Shown here: piece after piece, positions 53,625 through 62,891 of the stretch
Position numbering within the stretch: position 1 is the stretch's first letter
Layout of the letters: each line of letters starts with the position of its first letter
Source of the DNA: Oleispirillum sp965228165
GTDB taxonomy: Bacteria > Pseudomonadota > Alphaproteobacteria > Rhodospirillales > Rhodospirillaceae
Reading direction: 5' to 3'
NCBI GenBank assembly: GCA_965228165.1
Contig: CBDDHB010000003.1
Coordinates: forward strand, 682,001 to 746,000
Length of the DNA: 64,000 nt
The notes under the pieces: generated by a model
Told to the model about the DNA's origin: nothing
The model's database searches: none
The model's input: only the letters and a program-made list of their open reading frames with translations
Program-made: the position numbers and the translations under genes

Positions 53625-54159
53625 CCTCGGCCTCCGTCTCCAGACGCTCGACCCGGCGCGCCCAGTCCGGGCCGCGCCCGACCAGCCGCACGCCGCGCGC
53701 CGTCGGCCCCGCCGCCGGATCGAAGGCGAACTCCACGTCCAGGCGGCGCATCGGCAATTGCCGCCCCAGGCGCTCCGGCCACTCGATCAGCGAGACCGCC
53801 TCCTCCAGCGCGTCGTCGAAGCCAAGCTCCCAGATCTCTTCCGGCCCGGTCAGGCGATAGAGGTCGAAGTGCCACAGCGGCGCGGCGGCGGATGGTTCGT
53901 AAATCTGCACCAGGGTGAAGGTGGGGCTGGGAACTTCCTCCTCGGGGGAGGTCAAATCGCGGATCAGGCCGCGCGCGAAGGCGGTCTTGCCCACCCCCAG
54001 GTCGCCCCACAGGGCGATCACGTCGCCCGCCGAAACCTGCGCGCCGACCCGCGCCGCCAGAAGCGCGGTCTCCTCGGGCGAGGACACGGCAAACCGCCAC
54101 TCCCGGTCGTCGGGACCGGAAGGCTGCGGACAGGACTGCGGCGCGGCGGCATCGTTCAT
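53617..54159 (-). CDS. tsaE: tRNA threonylcarbamoyladenosine biosynthesis ATPase TsaE
   Basis: ATPase that drives the TsaBD complex in t6A formation. 180 residues with Walker A GDLGVGKTAFARGLI, VPSPTFTLVQIYE, HFDLYRLTGPEE and LIEWPERLG. ATG 54159 has GAGGGC upstream; the open frame beyond is not supported. It makes the t6A that MtaB (1421-2689) later methylthiolates. Divergent from the reductase gene. Confidence 0.92.
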   Translation of the reverse strand: MNDAAAPQSCPQPSGPDDREWRFAVSSPEETALLAARVGAQVSAGDVIALWGDLGVGKTAFARGLIRDLTSPEEEVPSPTFTLVQIYEPSAAAPLWHFDLYRLTGPEEIWELGFDDALEEAVSLIEWPERLGRQLPMRRLDVEFAFDPAAGPTARGVRLVGRGPDWARRVERLETEAEGG

Positions 54160-54292
54160 GATGCCCTCAGTTGTATCCGCACCGGCGACGAAGGGCAACC
54201 GCCGCCCGCCGGAACCGCCGCGAGACGGGTTGCCAAGGCGGCGCAAACGTCGCACTGTAGCGCGATTTTTTCGGCGGAAGGAACCCCACGCG

Positions 54293-55315
54293 ATGTCCCA
54301 GAACCTGCACAGCACCGATGTCGTGGTGATCGGCGCGGGCCCGATCGGCCTGTTCGCGGTCTTCGAATGCGGCATGGAGAAACTCTCCTGCCACGTCGTC
54401 GATGCGCTGGAGGCGATCGGCGGCCAATGCGCCGCCCTGTATCCGGAAAAACCGATCTACGACATTCCCGCCCACCCGGCGATCTCCGGGCAGGAGCTGA
54501 TCGACCGGCTGGCGGCGCAGGCCGCGCCGTTCAAGCCGGTCTACCACCTCAACCAGCGGGTCGAGGGGCTGGTCCGCGACGCGGCCACCGGGCGCTTCGC
54601 CGTCACCACCTCGGCGGGGACGACGATTTCCGCCGGCGCGGTGATCGTCGCCGCCGGAACCGGCGCGTTCGGCCCCAATCGCCCGCCGCTGAAACGCCTG
54701 GCCGAGTTAGAGGGAACCTCGGTGTTCTACATGGTGCGGCGGAGGGAGGACTTTCGCGGCAAGCGGGTGGTGATCGCGGGCGGCGGCGATTCCGCCGTGG
54801 ACTGGGCGATTTCGCTGTCCGAGGTGGCGGCCAAGGTGTTCGTGGTGCATCGCCGCGCCAACTTCCGCGCCGCGCCGGAAAGCGAGGCGAAGCTGGCCGA
54901 CCTGGCCAGAACCGGGGCGGTGGAACTGGTCGTCCCCTTCCAGTTGAAGGCGATCGACGGCGCGGACGGCAAGCTTGCCACCGTCACCGTCGCCGACCTG
55001 GAGGGCAAGACCCGCGACATCGAGGCCGACATCCTGCTGCCCTTCTTCGGCCTCGCCGCCAACCCGGGGCCGATCGCGACCTGGGGCCTCGCCATGGAGG
55101 GGCACGCGATTTTGGTCGATCCGGCAACCGCCGCGACCTCGATCCCCGGCGTCTTCGCCGCGGGCGACATCACCCAGCATCCCGGCAAGCTGAAGCTGAT
55201 CCTCTCCGGCTTCGCCGAGGCGGCGACGGCGGCGCACGCGGCGCGCGCCTTCCTCCACCCGGGCGAGATCACCCACTTCGCCCATTCCACCACCCAGGGC
55301 GTGCCGAAGGAATAG
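54293..55315 (+). CDS. Thioredoxin-reductase-like ferredoxin--NADP(+) reductase
   Basis: 340 residues with two dinucleotide-binding motifs, VVVIGAGPIGLFAVFECG for FAD and VVIAGGGDSAVDWAISLSE for NADPH, plus GVFAAGDITQHPGKLKLILSG. There is no CxxC redox pair, so it belongs to the FNR branch (Bacillus YumC, Rhodopseudomonas FNR) that exchanges electrons between NADPH and ferredoxin or flavodoxin. GGAAGGAACC precedes ATG 54293. It reads opposite to the tsaE run and its 3' end abuts a dispersed repeat. Confidence 0.92.
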   Translation: MSQNLHSTDVVVIGAGPIGLFAVFECGMEKLSCHVVDALEAIGGQCAALYPEKPIYDIPAHPAISGQELIDRLAAQAAPFKPVYHLNQRVEGLVRDAATGRFAVTTSAGTTISAGAVIVAAGTGAFGPNRPPLKRLAELEGTSVFYMVRRREDFRGKRVVIAGGGDSAVDWAISLSEVAAKVFVVHRRANFRAAPESEAKLADLARTGAVELVVPFQLKAIDGADGKLATVTVADLEGKTRDIEADILLPFFGLAANPGPIATWGLAMEGHAILVDPATAATSIPGVFAAGDITQHPGKLKLILSGFAEAATAAHAARAFLHPGEITHFAHSTTQGVPKE

Positions 55316-55322
55316 GGGGTTA

Positions 55323-55518
55323 TAAAACCAGGCCAGGGGCTTTGCCCCTGGACCCCATCGGGGTCGCGGACCCCGAACCCCATTCCTAAAGTTTTTGCGC
55401 GCAAGCGCCATAAAACCATCGGTGGCGTGAGGGTTGCTTGCCGCTTTCGCGGCGAGAACACGTTATGGGATCGAAGGGCCCAAGGCCCTTCGCGGGTGCG
55501 GGCAGAGCCCGCAACTTG
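55323..55518. repeat. MITE-like intergenic repeat, copy H
   Basis: Starts AAAACCAGGCCAGGGGC a few bases after the reductase stop. Core in reverse orientation (GCGCGCAAGCGCCATAAAAC, TTGCCGCTTTCGCGGCGAG), then GAAGGGCCCAAGGCCCTTC and GCAGAGCCCGCAACTTGACC. The right inverted terminus is missing: the copy runs instead into a duplicated end of the PAS kinase gene. Confidence 0.7.
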
Positions 55519-55559
55519 ACCTTCACTCCCGCCGCAAGGTGACGGTGGTGCCCTCGCCC
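55450..55559. repeat. Left 110-bp direct repeat flanking the CRISPR-Cas module
   Basis: Identical to 60432-60541 except 55537 (A) versus 60519 (G); the two are 4982 bp apart. The left copy includes half of repeat H and, at 55523-55559, the last 12 codons with stop of the PAS kinase gene located at 60505 onward, here separated from the gene. This marks the left junction of the inserted module. Confidence 0.9.
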
Positions 55560-55569
55560 TGCACCGCGC

Positions 55570-55656
55570 AAAACGACAAAGGCGGGCCGAAGCCCGCCTT
55601 TTCATTTCGTGGCATCAGCCTTGTTAACAGACTGACCGCGCTTTCTGAACAACTGT
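55570..55656 (-). ncRNA. tracrRNA of the type II-C system
   Basis: Read on the minus strand. An anti-repeat at about 55654-55628 (AGTTGTTCAGAAAGCGCGG, then TCAGTC) pairs over about 25 nt with the CRISPR repeat with only G-U or single mismatches. A linker (AACAAGGCTGATGCC) and a strong terminator hairpin AAAGGCGGGC, TTCG, GCCCGCCTTT with TGTCGTTTT follow (55578-55602). A promoter-like TTGACG (55684-55689) and CAAACT (55661-55666) with 17-bp spacing sit just upstream. The gene is divergent from cas9, in the 411-bp gap 55316-55726. Confidence 0.85.
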
Positions 55657-55726
55657 TAGGAGTTTGCCATTTCCAGGCACTCGCGTCAATCTCTCTCCCA
55701 TACGTTGCATCTTGGGGGAGGGGAAG

Positions 55727-58700
55727 ATGGCCTGGAAACTCGGCCTGGACCTTGGCACCAATTCCATCGGCTGGACGGCTTTCACGCCGGACCGGCCCGA
55801 GCCGGACTGGCTGGAATGGTCCTTGAAGGATGCGGGGGTGCGCATCATCCCCGATGGACGGGAGCCTGCGGCGAAAGGTCGGGTGGGCGATCCCCTGGCG
55901 GTTGCCCGCCGTCTGGCGCGCGGCATGCGACGCAACCGCGATCACGGCATCAACCGCATTCGTTGCCTGGTTTCCCACTTGATCGGCCTGGGGCTTCTGC
56001 CCGCCGACGAGGCGGGCCGCAAAACCCTGATCGAGAAAAGCCCCTACGATCTGCGCGATCAGGCGGTGGCGGAGGGCGAGTCTCCGGCGCGGGTGTTGTC
56101 GCCGCACCAGTTGGGACGGGTGCTACTGCATCTGGGACTGCGGCGGGGTTTCAAATCCAACCGCAAGACCGACTACGGCGACGAGAAAGCCAGCGAATTC
56201 GCCGAACGCATCGGCCTGTTGCACCGCGCGCTGAAATTCCACGCCATCGACAAGGCAACCCTGGACCAGTTGGGCGACGACGCGGTTCCGCCGGAGACCC
56301 CCTGGACCCTCGGCCAGTTCCTGGCGGCGCGCCTGCGCGCGGGGTTGCCGGTGCGCTTTCGCGGCGAGGAAGGAGACTTCTACCCCGACCGCGCCATGTA
56401 TGCCGACGAATTCGAACGCATCCGGGCGGCGCAATCGCCGCACCACGCCCTGGCCGAGGCGGACTGGAACGCCCTGCGCGACCGCTACATCCTGTTCCAA
56501 CATCCGCTGCGTCCGGTGGAACGCGGCGCGTGCTCGATCTATCCCGATCAGCCGCGCGCCCACCGCGACACCCCGGTGGCCCAACGTTTCCGCATTTTCA
56601 AGGAAGTCGCCAACCTGCGCTGGCTGGACACCAACCTGACCAGCCACTCCCTGACGCAAGACCAGCATCGGGCGATCACCCAGCGCCTGCTGAGCCAGAA
56701 ATCCGCCTCGTTCTCCTCGTTCCGTGGGCTGAAGGGGGAGGATGGGCGTCCCCTGTTCGCCAAGGACAGCCGCTTCAACCTGGAGGACGAACGCCGCACC
56801 GGCCTGGATGGCGACCGCATCGGCGCGATGATGCGCAATCACCCGGCCCTCGCCCCCTTGTGGGAGGGGCGCGACGCCGCCTGGCTGGGCGACCTGTTCG
56901 AATTCCTGCACACGCCGCTGCGCGACGGTCGGCTGCTGGACGACGATGAACTGCGGCAAGCATTGGCCCAGGACTTCGCGGTTTCGGCGGAACAGGCGCG
57001 CGCCCTGGCGGGATTGCCCCTGTCCAGTATCACCGTGTCCCTGTCCCGCAGGGCGATGGAAGACTTGCTGCCCTTCCTGGAGGATCACGGGCTGGACGAA
57101 CACGACGCCTGTGTCGAATTGCTGGGAGAGGACGAAGCGGCAAAGCGGCTATCGGGATTTCAAAGCGAACCGGAACGCTTCGCCAAACTGCCCTATTACG
57201 GGCAAATCCTTGGCGGCAGCGTGCTGGGCGCGGACCCGCGCAAACCCGCCGACACCGACCCCGAGGGGCACTTCGGGCGGATCGGCAACCCGACGGTTCA
57301 CATCGCCCTCAATCAGGTGCGCAAGCTGGTCAACGAACTGATCGACCGCTTCGGCGAACCCCCGGCGGCGATTCATGTGGAACTGTCCCGCGACCTGAAA
57401 CTGCCCCGCAAGAAGCGCGAGGAAATCAACGCCACCATCCGCGACAACGAGGCCGCCAACAAAAAGCGCGCGGAAAAATGGCGCGGCCTGAGCAACGGGC
57501 GGGAACCCTCCCCCACCGACCTGAAGAAAATGAAACTGTGGGAGGAACTGGGCCGGGATGAACTGACTCGCCGCTGCGTCTTCACCGGACGGGTGATCGC
57601 CGCGCAACACCTGATCAATGGCGAGGTAGAGATCGAGCACCTGTTGCCACGCTCGCGCACCCTGGACGACGGCCTGGGCAATCTGACCCTGTCCTTCCGC
57701 GATGCCAACCGCATCAAGGGCAACCAGACGCCGTTCGAAGCCTTCGGCCACGACCAGCATGCCGAACGCGGCATGATCTGGAAGGACATTCTGGACCGGG
57801 CCTCCCGCCTGCCGCCGAACAAGCGCCGGAAGTTTTCCGCCACCGCGATGAACGACTGGGAGGTGGAAACCGACTTCATCGCCAGGCAGATGACCGACAA
57901 CGCCCACATCGCCCGCGCCGCCCGGCGATATTTGACGGCGGTTTGCAGCGACGTAATGCCCGCGCCGGGCCGCCTGACCGCGATGATTCGCGGGCAATGG
58001 GGATTGAACGGCCTGCTGTCCGACGACAACCAGAAAAACCGCACCGACCACCGCCACCACGCCATCGACGCCTTCGTCATCGGGTTGGCCGACCGTTCGC
58101 TGCTGCAACGGGTCTCCACCGCGCGGGGGGGCCGACGACCGGGTGCGGGTGACCATTCCCGAACTGCCGGAATCCTTGCGCAATGCCCTGCGGGAGCGGC
58201 TGGAAACCCTGGTGGTATCGTTCAAGCCCGATCACGGCGGCCAGGGGCGCGTGTTCAACGAAACCGCCTATGGCTTCATCAAGGGACCGGGAGACCCCGA
58301 ACTCCCCGACTACAATCTGGTCACCCGGAAGAAGCTGACCGCGCTGTCCGACAAGGAAACCGGCGCGATCCGCGATCCGCTGTGGCGGGCCGCCGTCGCC
58401 GACTTCCTGCGGGATAACCGCTATGGCGAACTCCCCGAGGCGCAGAAGAAAAAGAAACTACCGGAACTGCTATCCGGGTTCGGCAAGGCGCACGGGATCA
58501 AGACCATCCGCATCCTGGTGACCAATGCTTCGGTTCGTCCGGTTCCGAGCGCCCCTTTCAAAGGCTATGCCAAGGGGGAATACGCCTGCTGCGACATCTG
58601 GGCGCTGCCTGCGGGCAAACCGGGAAAATGGAAAAAAGGGGAAACCGTCTGGCAGGGCACCTTCTGGTCCTATGCGGAGTGCCGCGACGGGCAGATTCCG

Positions 58701-58973
58701 CCACCGCCGGAACACAAGCCCCACCCGGCGGCGACGTTCATCATGCGCCTGTTCAAGGACGACATGGTTGGCTTCGACGAGAACGGCCAAACCCGCATCA
58801 TGCGAGTAGCGGGATACGCCACCATGGTAAACAAGCTTGATCTAAGACCCTTCCGCGACACCAACTCGCCGCAAAAGCATATTTCCATCAACACGCTGGG
58901 GAAAATGAACCTGCGTCGGGTCGGGGTTTCCGTCTCCGGTCAGGTGCGCGACCCAGGGGCACGCCGATCATGA
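55727..58973 (+). CDS. cas9: Cas9 endonuclease, type II-C (single-base frameshift in this sequence)
   Basis: RNA-guided DNA nuclease of about 1081 residues when the two frames are joined, the size of compact II-C Cas9. RuvC-I is GLDLGTNSIGW (Asp8); the Arg-rich bridge helix follows (RRLARGMRRNRDHGINRIR). RuvC-II is IHVELSRDLK (Glu552), HNH is VEIEHLLPRSRTLDDGLGN (His638) and RuvC-III is HHAIDAFVIGLAD (Asp781). At 58125-58131 a run of seven G shifts the frame near residue 800; with six G the sequence continues GADDRVRVTIPELPESLRN into the PAM-interacting region ending at 58973. As written the protein stops at 58417 with a wrong tail. GGGGGAGGGGAAG precedes ATG 55727. Overlaps cas1 by ATGA. Confidence 0.93.
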
Positions 58974-59887
58974 TCGGCGGCATCCTGGAAATCGCCGAGG
59001 ACGACCGGCACCTTTCCCTGCATCGCGGCTTCGCCAGGGTCAGCGACGCGGAAAGGGAACTGGGGCGGATTCCCCTGGACCTGATCACCACGGTCTTGCT
59101 GACCGCGCGGCAGGTCACCCTCAGCAAGTCGATCCTCTCGGCCCTGATGGAGCGCGGCGTCGCGGTGGTCTGCTGCGGCGGCAACTGGCACCCCGAGGGG
59201 ATGATGCTGCCCTATTCCGGCCACCACCAACAGGCGGGAACCCTGTTCGACCAGATCGATTTGAGCGAACCCCGGCGCAAACGCCTGTGGCAACAGGTGG
59301 TGCGCGCCAAGATTCGCAACCAGCGGCGCATGCTGGAAAGACACGACGCCACCCCCGGAAAAATCCAGGAACTCACGCTGCTGGAGGCTCGGGTGCGCTC
59401 CGGCGACCCCGACAATATCGAGGCGCAGGCCGCCCGCCACTATTGGCCCGCCCTGATGGGCGACGACTTCCGCCGCGACATCGACGCGCCGGGGATCAAC
59501 GGTTGCCTGAACTATGGCTATGCGGTGGTGCGCGCCGCGACGGCGCGGGCGGTGGTGGGCGCGGGGTTGACCGCCGCCCTGGGCCTGCACCACCGCAGCC
59601 GGGTCAACAGCTTCGCCCTGGTCGATGACCTGATGGAACCGTTCCGCCCCCTGGTGTACGGCATCGTGCGCGAGATGCGGGGCGAAGGATTGACCGAATC
59701 GGGCCTGAACGTGGAAGGCAAGCGCAGGCTGGCGGCGGTGCTGCAAAGGGATCTTCCCGGTGAATCGGGCATGTCGCCCGTGATCAACTGCCTGCACACC
59801 CTGGCCCGGTCCTATGTGTCGTGCCTGACGGAGAAGGAGGCCGCTCTCACCATCCCCGAACTGCCGCCGCCCGGATTGCTGTTGTGA
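58970..59887 (+). CDS. cas1: CRISPR-associated endonuclease Cas1
   Basis: 305 residues. Integrase for new spacers, working with Cas2. Conserved features: LLTARQVTLSKSILSALME, the N-terminal/C-terminal boundary at IQAQAARHYWPALMG-like EAQAARHYWPALMG (catalytic Glu), GCLNYGYAVVRAATARAVVGA, GLHHRSRVNSFALVDDLMEPFRPLV (His and Asp of the metal site). The sequence is that of the type II-C branch. Start and stop overlap cas9 and cas2. Confidence 0.95.
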   Translation: MIGGILEIAEDDRHLSLHRGFARVSDAERELGRIPLDLITTVLLTARQVTLSKSILSALMERGVAVVCCGGNWHPEGMMLPYSGHHQQAGTLFDQIDLSEPRRKRLWQQVVRAKIRNQRRMLERHDATPGKIQELTLLEARVRSGDPDNIEAQAARHYWPALMGDDFRRDIDAPGINGCLNYGYAVVRAATARAVVGAGLTAALGLHHRSRVNSFALVDDLMEPFRPLVYGIVREMRGEGLTESGLNVEGKRRLAAVLQRDLPGESGMSPVINCLHTLARSYVSCLTEKEAALTIPELPPPGLLL

Positions 59888-60231
59888 AGCTGGGCGACGA
59901 CGGCCCGTGGGCGAGCGGGTACAGATTCTTGTGGATGCTGGTGATGTTCGATCTGCCGGTTAAGGAACCCGACGAGCGCCGCGCGGCGACCCGGTTCCGC
60001 CATGTGCTGTTGGACGAAGGCTTTGATATGGCGCAGTTTTCCGTGTATTATCGGGTGTTGTCCGGTAAGGAAGCGGCCGAGGCGATGAGCCGCCGCATCA
60101 CCGCCGCGACGCCCGAAAGCGGCTTGGTGCAGATTCTGACCATCACCGACAAACAGTACGGCGCGATCACCACGATCCGGGGGAAATGCTATGAGCCACC
60201 GAAAAAAATCGAACAACTTTCCCTGTTCTGA
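59884..60231 (+). CDS. cas2: CRISPR-associated protein Cas2
   Basis: 115 residues, ferredoxin-like fold: FLWMLVMFDLPVKEPDERRA (Asp of the nuclease-like site), FRHVLLDEGFDMAQFSVYYRV, VQILTITDKQYGAI and the C-terminal QLSLF. GTG at 59884 overlaps the cas1 stop. Structural partner of Cas1. csn2 and cas4 are absent, which fits subtype II-C. Confidence 0.94.
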   Translation: MKLGDDGPWASGYRFLWMLVMFDLPVKEPDERRAATRFRHVLLDEGFDMAQFSVYYRVLSGKEAAEAMSRRITAATPESGLVQILTITDKQYGAITTIRGKCYEPPKKIEQLSLF

Positions 60232-60262
60232 TCGGTTTCCGCCCGGATTTTCCCCAGAAGAA

Positions 60263-60297
60263 AACCCCAAACACCTGAGGATTCAGATGCTTGGGGC
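60263..60297 (-). terminator. Terminator between cas2 and the CRISPR array
   Basis: On the minus strand CCCCAAGCA, inner CTGA/TCAG, TGTTTGGGG, then TTTTCTTCT. This ends crRNA transcription coming leftward from the array; on the plus strand the same hairpin could end the cas operon. Confidence 0.7.
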
Positions 60298-60303
60298 CCA
60301 TCT

Positions 60304-60406
60304 AGGATAGCTGTTCAGAAAACGCGGTCAATCCGCAACACGGACGACAACATTTTAATGTCGAGCATGGAGGATAGCTGTTCAGAAAACGCGGTCAATC
60401 CGCAAC
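60304..60406 (-). CRISPR. Minimal CRISPR array: two 36-bp repeats, one 31-bp spacer
   Basis: Identical repeats at 60304-60339 and 60371-60406, spacer 60340-60370. In crRNA sense (minus strand) the repeat starts GTTGCGGATTGACCGCG and ends GAACAGCTATCCT. It contains TTGACC, 16 bases, TATCCT, so each repeat could act as its own promoter as in Neisseria II-C arrays. Transcription direction is inferred from pairing with the tracrRNA, this promoter and the terminator at 60263-60297. Right of the second repeat only 25 bases remain before the duplicated flank, possibly a truncated spacer. Confidence 0.93.
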
Positions 60407-60431
60407 GCCTGCACCGTCACCCCGTCGAACA

Positions 60432-60541
60432 CGGCGAGAACACGTTATGGGATCGAAGGGCCCAAGGCCCTTCGCGGGTGCGGGCAGAGCCCGCAACTTG
60501 ACCTTCACTCCCGCCGCAGGGTGACGGTGGTGCCCTCGCCC
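60432..60541. repeat. Right 110-bp direct repeat flanking the CRISPR-Cas module
   Basis: Second copy of 55450-55559. Here the 3' end of the PAS kinase (60505-60541) is in its natural place, joined to half of a MITE-like repeat (60432-60500). Confidence 0.9.
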
Positions 60542-62834
60542 GGCACGGTGATCAGGTCGAAGTCCCAGCCCTGCGCCGCCGCGTAGGCGCGGATCACCGA
60601 AAACCGCGCCGCCGCCGCGCGGTCGTGGCCGCCCTCGGCGGAAACGTCCCAGCCCGCGCCGGTATCGGCGACGGTCAGGCGCAGGCCGCCGCCCAGTTCG
60701 CGCTGCGCCGCCAGCGAGATCGCGTCGCCCGGCGAAGTTCCGGCCAGCGCCATGTCGAGAATCAGGCCGAGCAGGCAGGCGAAGGCCTCGACGGACAGGC
60801 GCGCCACGCCGATCGCCGGTTGGCAATCGAAGTGCAGGTCCACCTCGCGCCGTTTCGCCCGTTCCCGCGCCGCCCCCAGCACCTGGGACAGCAGGGCGTG
60901 CACGTCCGCCGCCGCCGTGCCGTCGTCCAGGATCGCCGGATCGCGCAACTGGTCCACGGCGGCGAGCAGGCGTTCCATCGCCGCCGCGTCGCGGATCGAA
61001 TCCACATAGGCCTGCTGGCGGGAGTTCAGCGCGCCGTAATGGGCGTGGCCGAGGACCTCGCCCCAGGCCTCCACCGAGCGCACCCCGTCGGCGAGCAGGG
61101 CGGCGACGTCGGCGGCCTCTTCCGCCGCCGGGCGGGGCGGCGCGGCGTCGAAGCTCAACACCAGACCGCCGTCGGCGAGAGGCGCGGAGCGCCAGCGCAC
61201 CGTTCCCGCCTCGCGGTGGGCGAGCAGGCCGTCGGCGGCGGCGCGTTCGTGGAAAACCCGGGCCATGCGCGCGGTGAAGTCCTGGCGGCCCGCGCCATCG
61301 GCCAGCAGGCGGGATTGCAGGTCCGCCACCTCGTGGAAGCGCAAGGCCGCGCCCGCCGCCTCCGCGCCGCCGGGCAGGGGGCGGATTTCCGGCAGGTCCC
61401 ACAGGGCGGCGAAGGCGGCGTTGGACAGGCGCAGCGCGCCCAGCGCGTCGAACACCGCCACCGCCTCGCCCAGGTGGTTCAGGGTTTCCGCCTGAACGTC
61501 GATCAGGGTGTTGTAGGAGCGTTCCAGGGCCAGGGTGTCGGTGACGTCTTCATAGGTCAGCAGCAGCCCCCCAGAGGGTGCGGCGCGACGACGCGGCGCA
61601 GGGTGGCGCCGCCGGGCAGATGCATCAGCGCTTCCACCGGCTCCAGCAGGTCGGTGAACAGGGCGATCTCCGCCGCCTTGTAGGCGGGGAAGTCGGCGAC
61701 CTCGGGCAATTGGCGGCGGTCGCGCAGAACCTCCAGCACCGTGCCGTAGTCGGGTTCGCTTTCCAGCCAGGCGTCGTCGAGCAGCCACAGCCGGGCGAAC
61801 GCGGTGTTGAAGAAGCGCAGGCGCTGGTCGGAGCCGAACACCGCGATCGCGGTGCCCAGGCGTTCCAGCACCAGGGCGTGCGCCTCGTCGTGGCGGTCGA
61901 GTTCGGCGCGGGCGTCCAGCTGTTCGGTGGCGTCGAGGGCGATGCCGACGGTGCCGCCCAGAACCGGCGCCTCGGCGACGCTGGCCGCGCCCAACGGCAG
62001 CAGCGGGGTTTCCCGCACCTCGATATGGCGCAGCGCGCCGCCCAGGGCGAGAACCTCGCGCTCCTCGCGGCATTCCCCGGCGGCGCGGGCGCTGGCCGCC
62101 AGTTCCCGTCCCTGTTCGCCCTGCAACAGCTCGGTTCCCTCGCGCCGCGCCGCGATCGGGTCGGCGGCCCCCACCGCGCGGGCGAAGGCGACGTTGCAGA
62201 AGCTGATGTCCAGGTCCTCGTTGCGCAGCCAGATCGGCAGCGGCAGGGCGTCGAGGGCGGCGCGATAGCGGATGCGGTCGCGCCGCAGGGTTTCGATTTC
62301 GCGGCGGGCCGCCTCGCTGCCCTCGACCTCGCGGGTGATGTCGGCGAACCACAGCACCGAGGTCATCCGGCTGCCGGGGGTTTCGTCGGCGCGCAGGCCG
62401 GTGACCCTGAGCACCCGTCCCCGGGTCGGCGCGGCGACGACCCGGGCGAAGCTGTCGCCGCTGCGCAGAAGTTCGGCCACCGGCGCGGCCAGGGCCGCCG
62501 CGTCTTCCGGATCAAGGGCCGACATCGCCTCGTCCCAGTCCGCCTTTTCGCCGTGCGGCAGGGCCAGCAGCACCGCCAGGCGGCGGCTGCACGCGACGGT
62601 GGCGGCATGGGGGGAGTCGGCGTCGGCGGCGTGCACCAGGATCAGCGCGCCGTCGCCCGCCTGCGCCAGGATTCCGGCGAAGCGCGCCGCCTCGACCCCG
62701 CGCGCCAGGGCGCGCGCCCGCCACGACCGCAGACGTTGCAGCAGCGCGCCGCCCAGCAGAACGGCGGCGGCCAGTCCCCCAGCCGCCGCCGTTTCGATAC
62801 CGGGAGGAAGTTCGGTCAACGCCGGAAACGCCAT
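60505..62834 (-). pseudogene. Multi-PAS histidine-kinase-like protein, frameshifted and lacking an H-box
   Basis: Joining two frames gives about 776 residues: an N-terminal membrane helix (ETAAAGGLAAAVLLGGALLQ), several PAS domains (RAALDALPLPIWLRNEDLDI, RLGTAIAVFGSDQRLRFFN, HLGEAVAVFDALGALRLSN), a dimerisation region (GALNSRQQAYVDSIRDAA) and an ATPase-like domain (LTVADTGAGWDV, TVPGEGTTVTLRRE). The frame breaks at the C6 run 61567-61572, repaired by one extra base (PLGGLLLTYEDVTD). Where family members have SHELRTPLN this one has ALLADGVRSVE, so no phospho-acceptor His, and the N-box is weak. Similar degenerate kinases follow ahcY in Rhodospirillales; the role is unknown. 57 bases downstream of ahcY. 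Confidence 0.8.
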
Positions 62835-62891
62835 GACCCCGTTCCTTTTCCCCGTCTGCGCGTTCTCCGGCGCGAACCGCCGAAGACGTCC

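Noticed and set aside
60407..60431. Second complete spacer after the right-hand CRISPR repeat
   Set aside because: Only 25 bases precede the duplicated flank and no third repeat follows, so at most a truncated spacer can be claimed.
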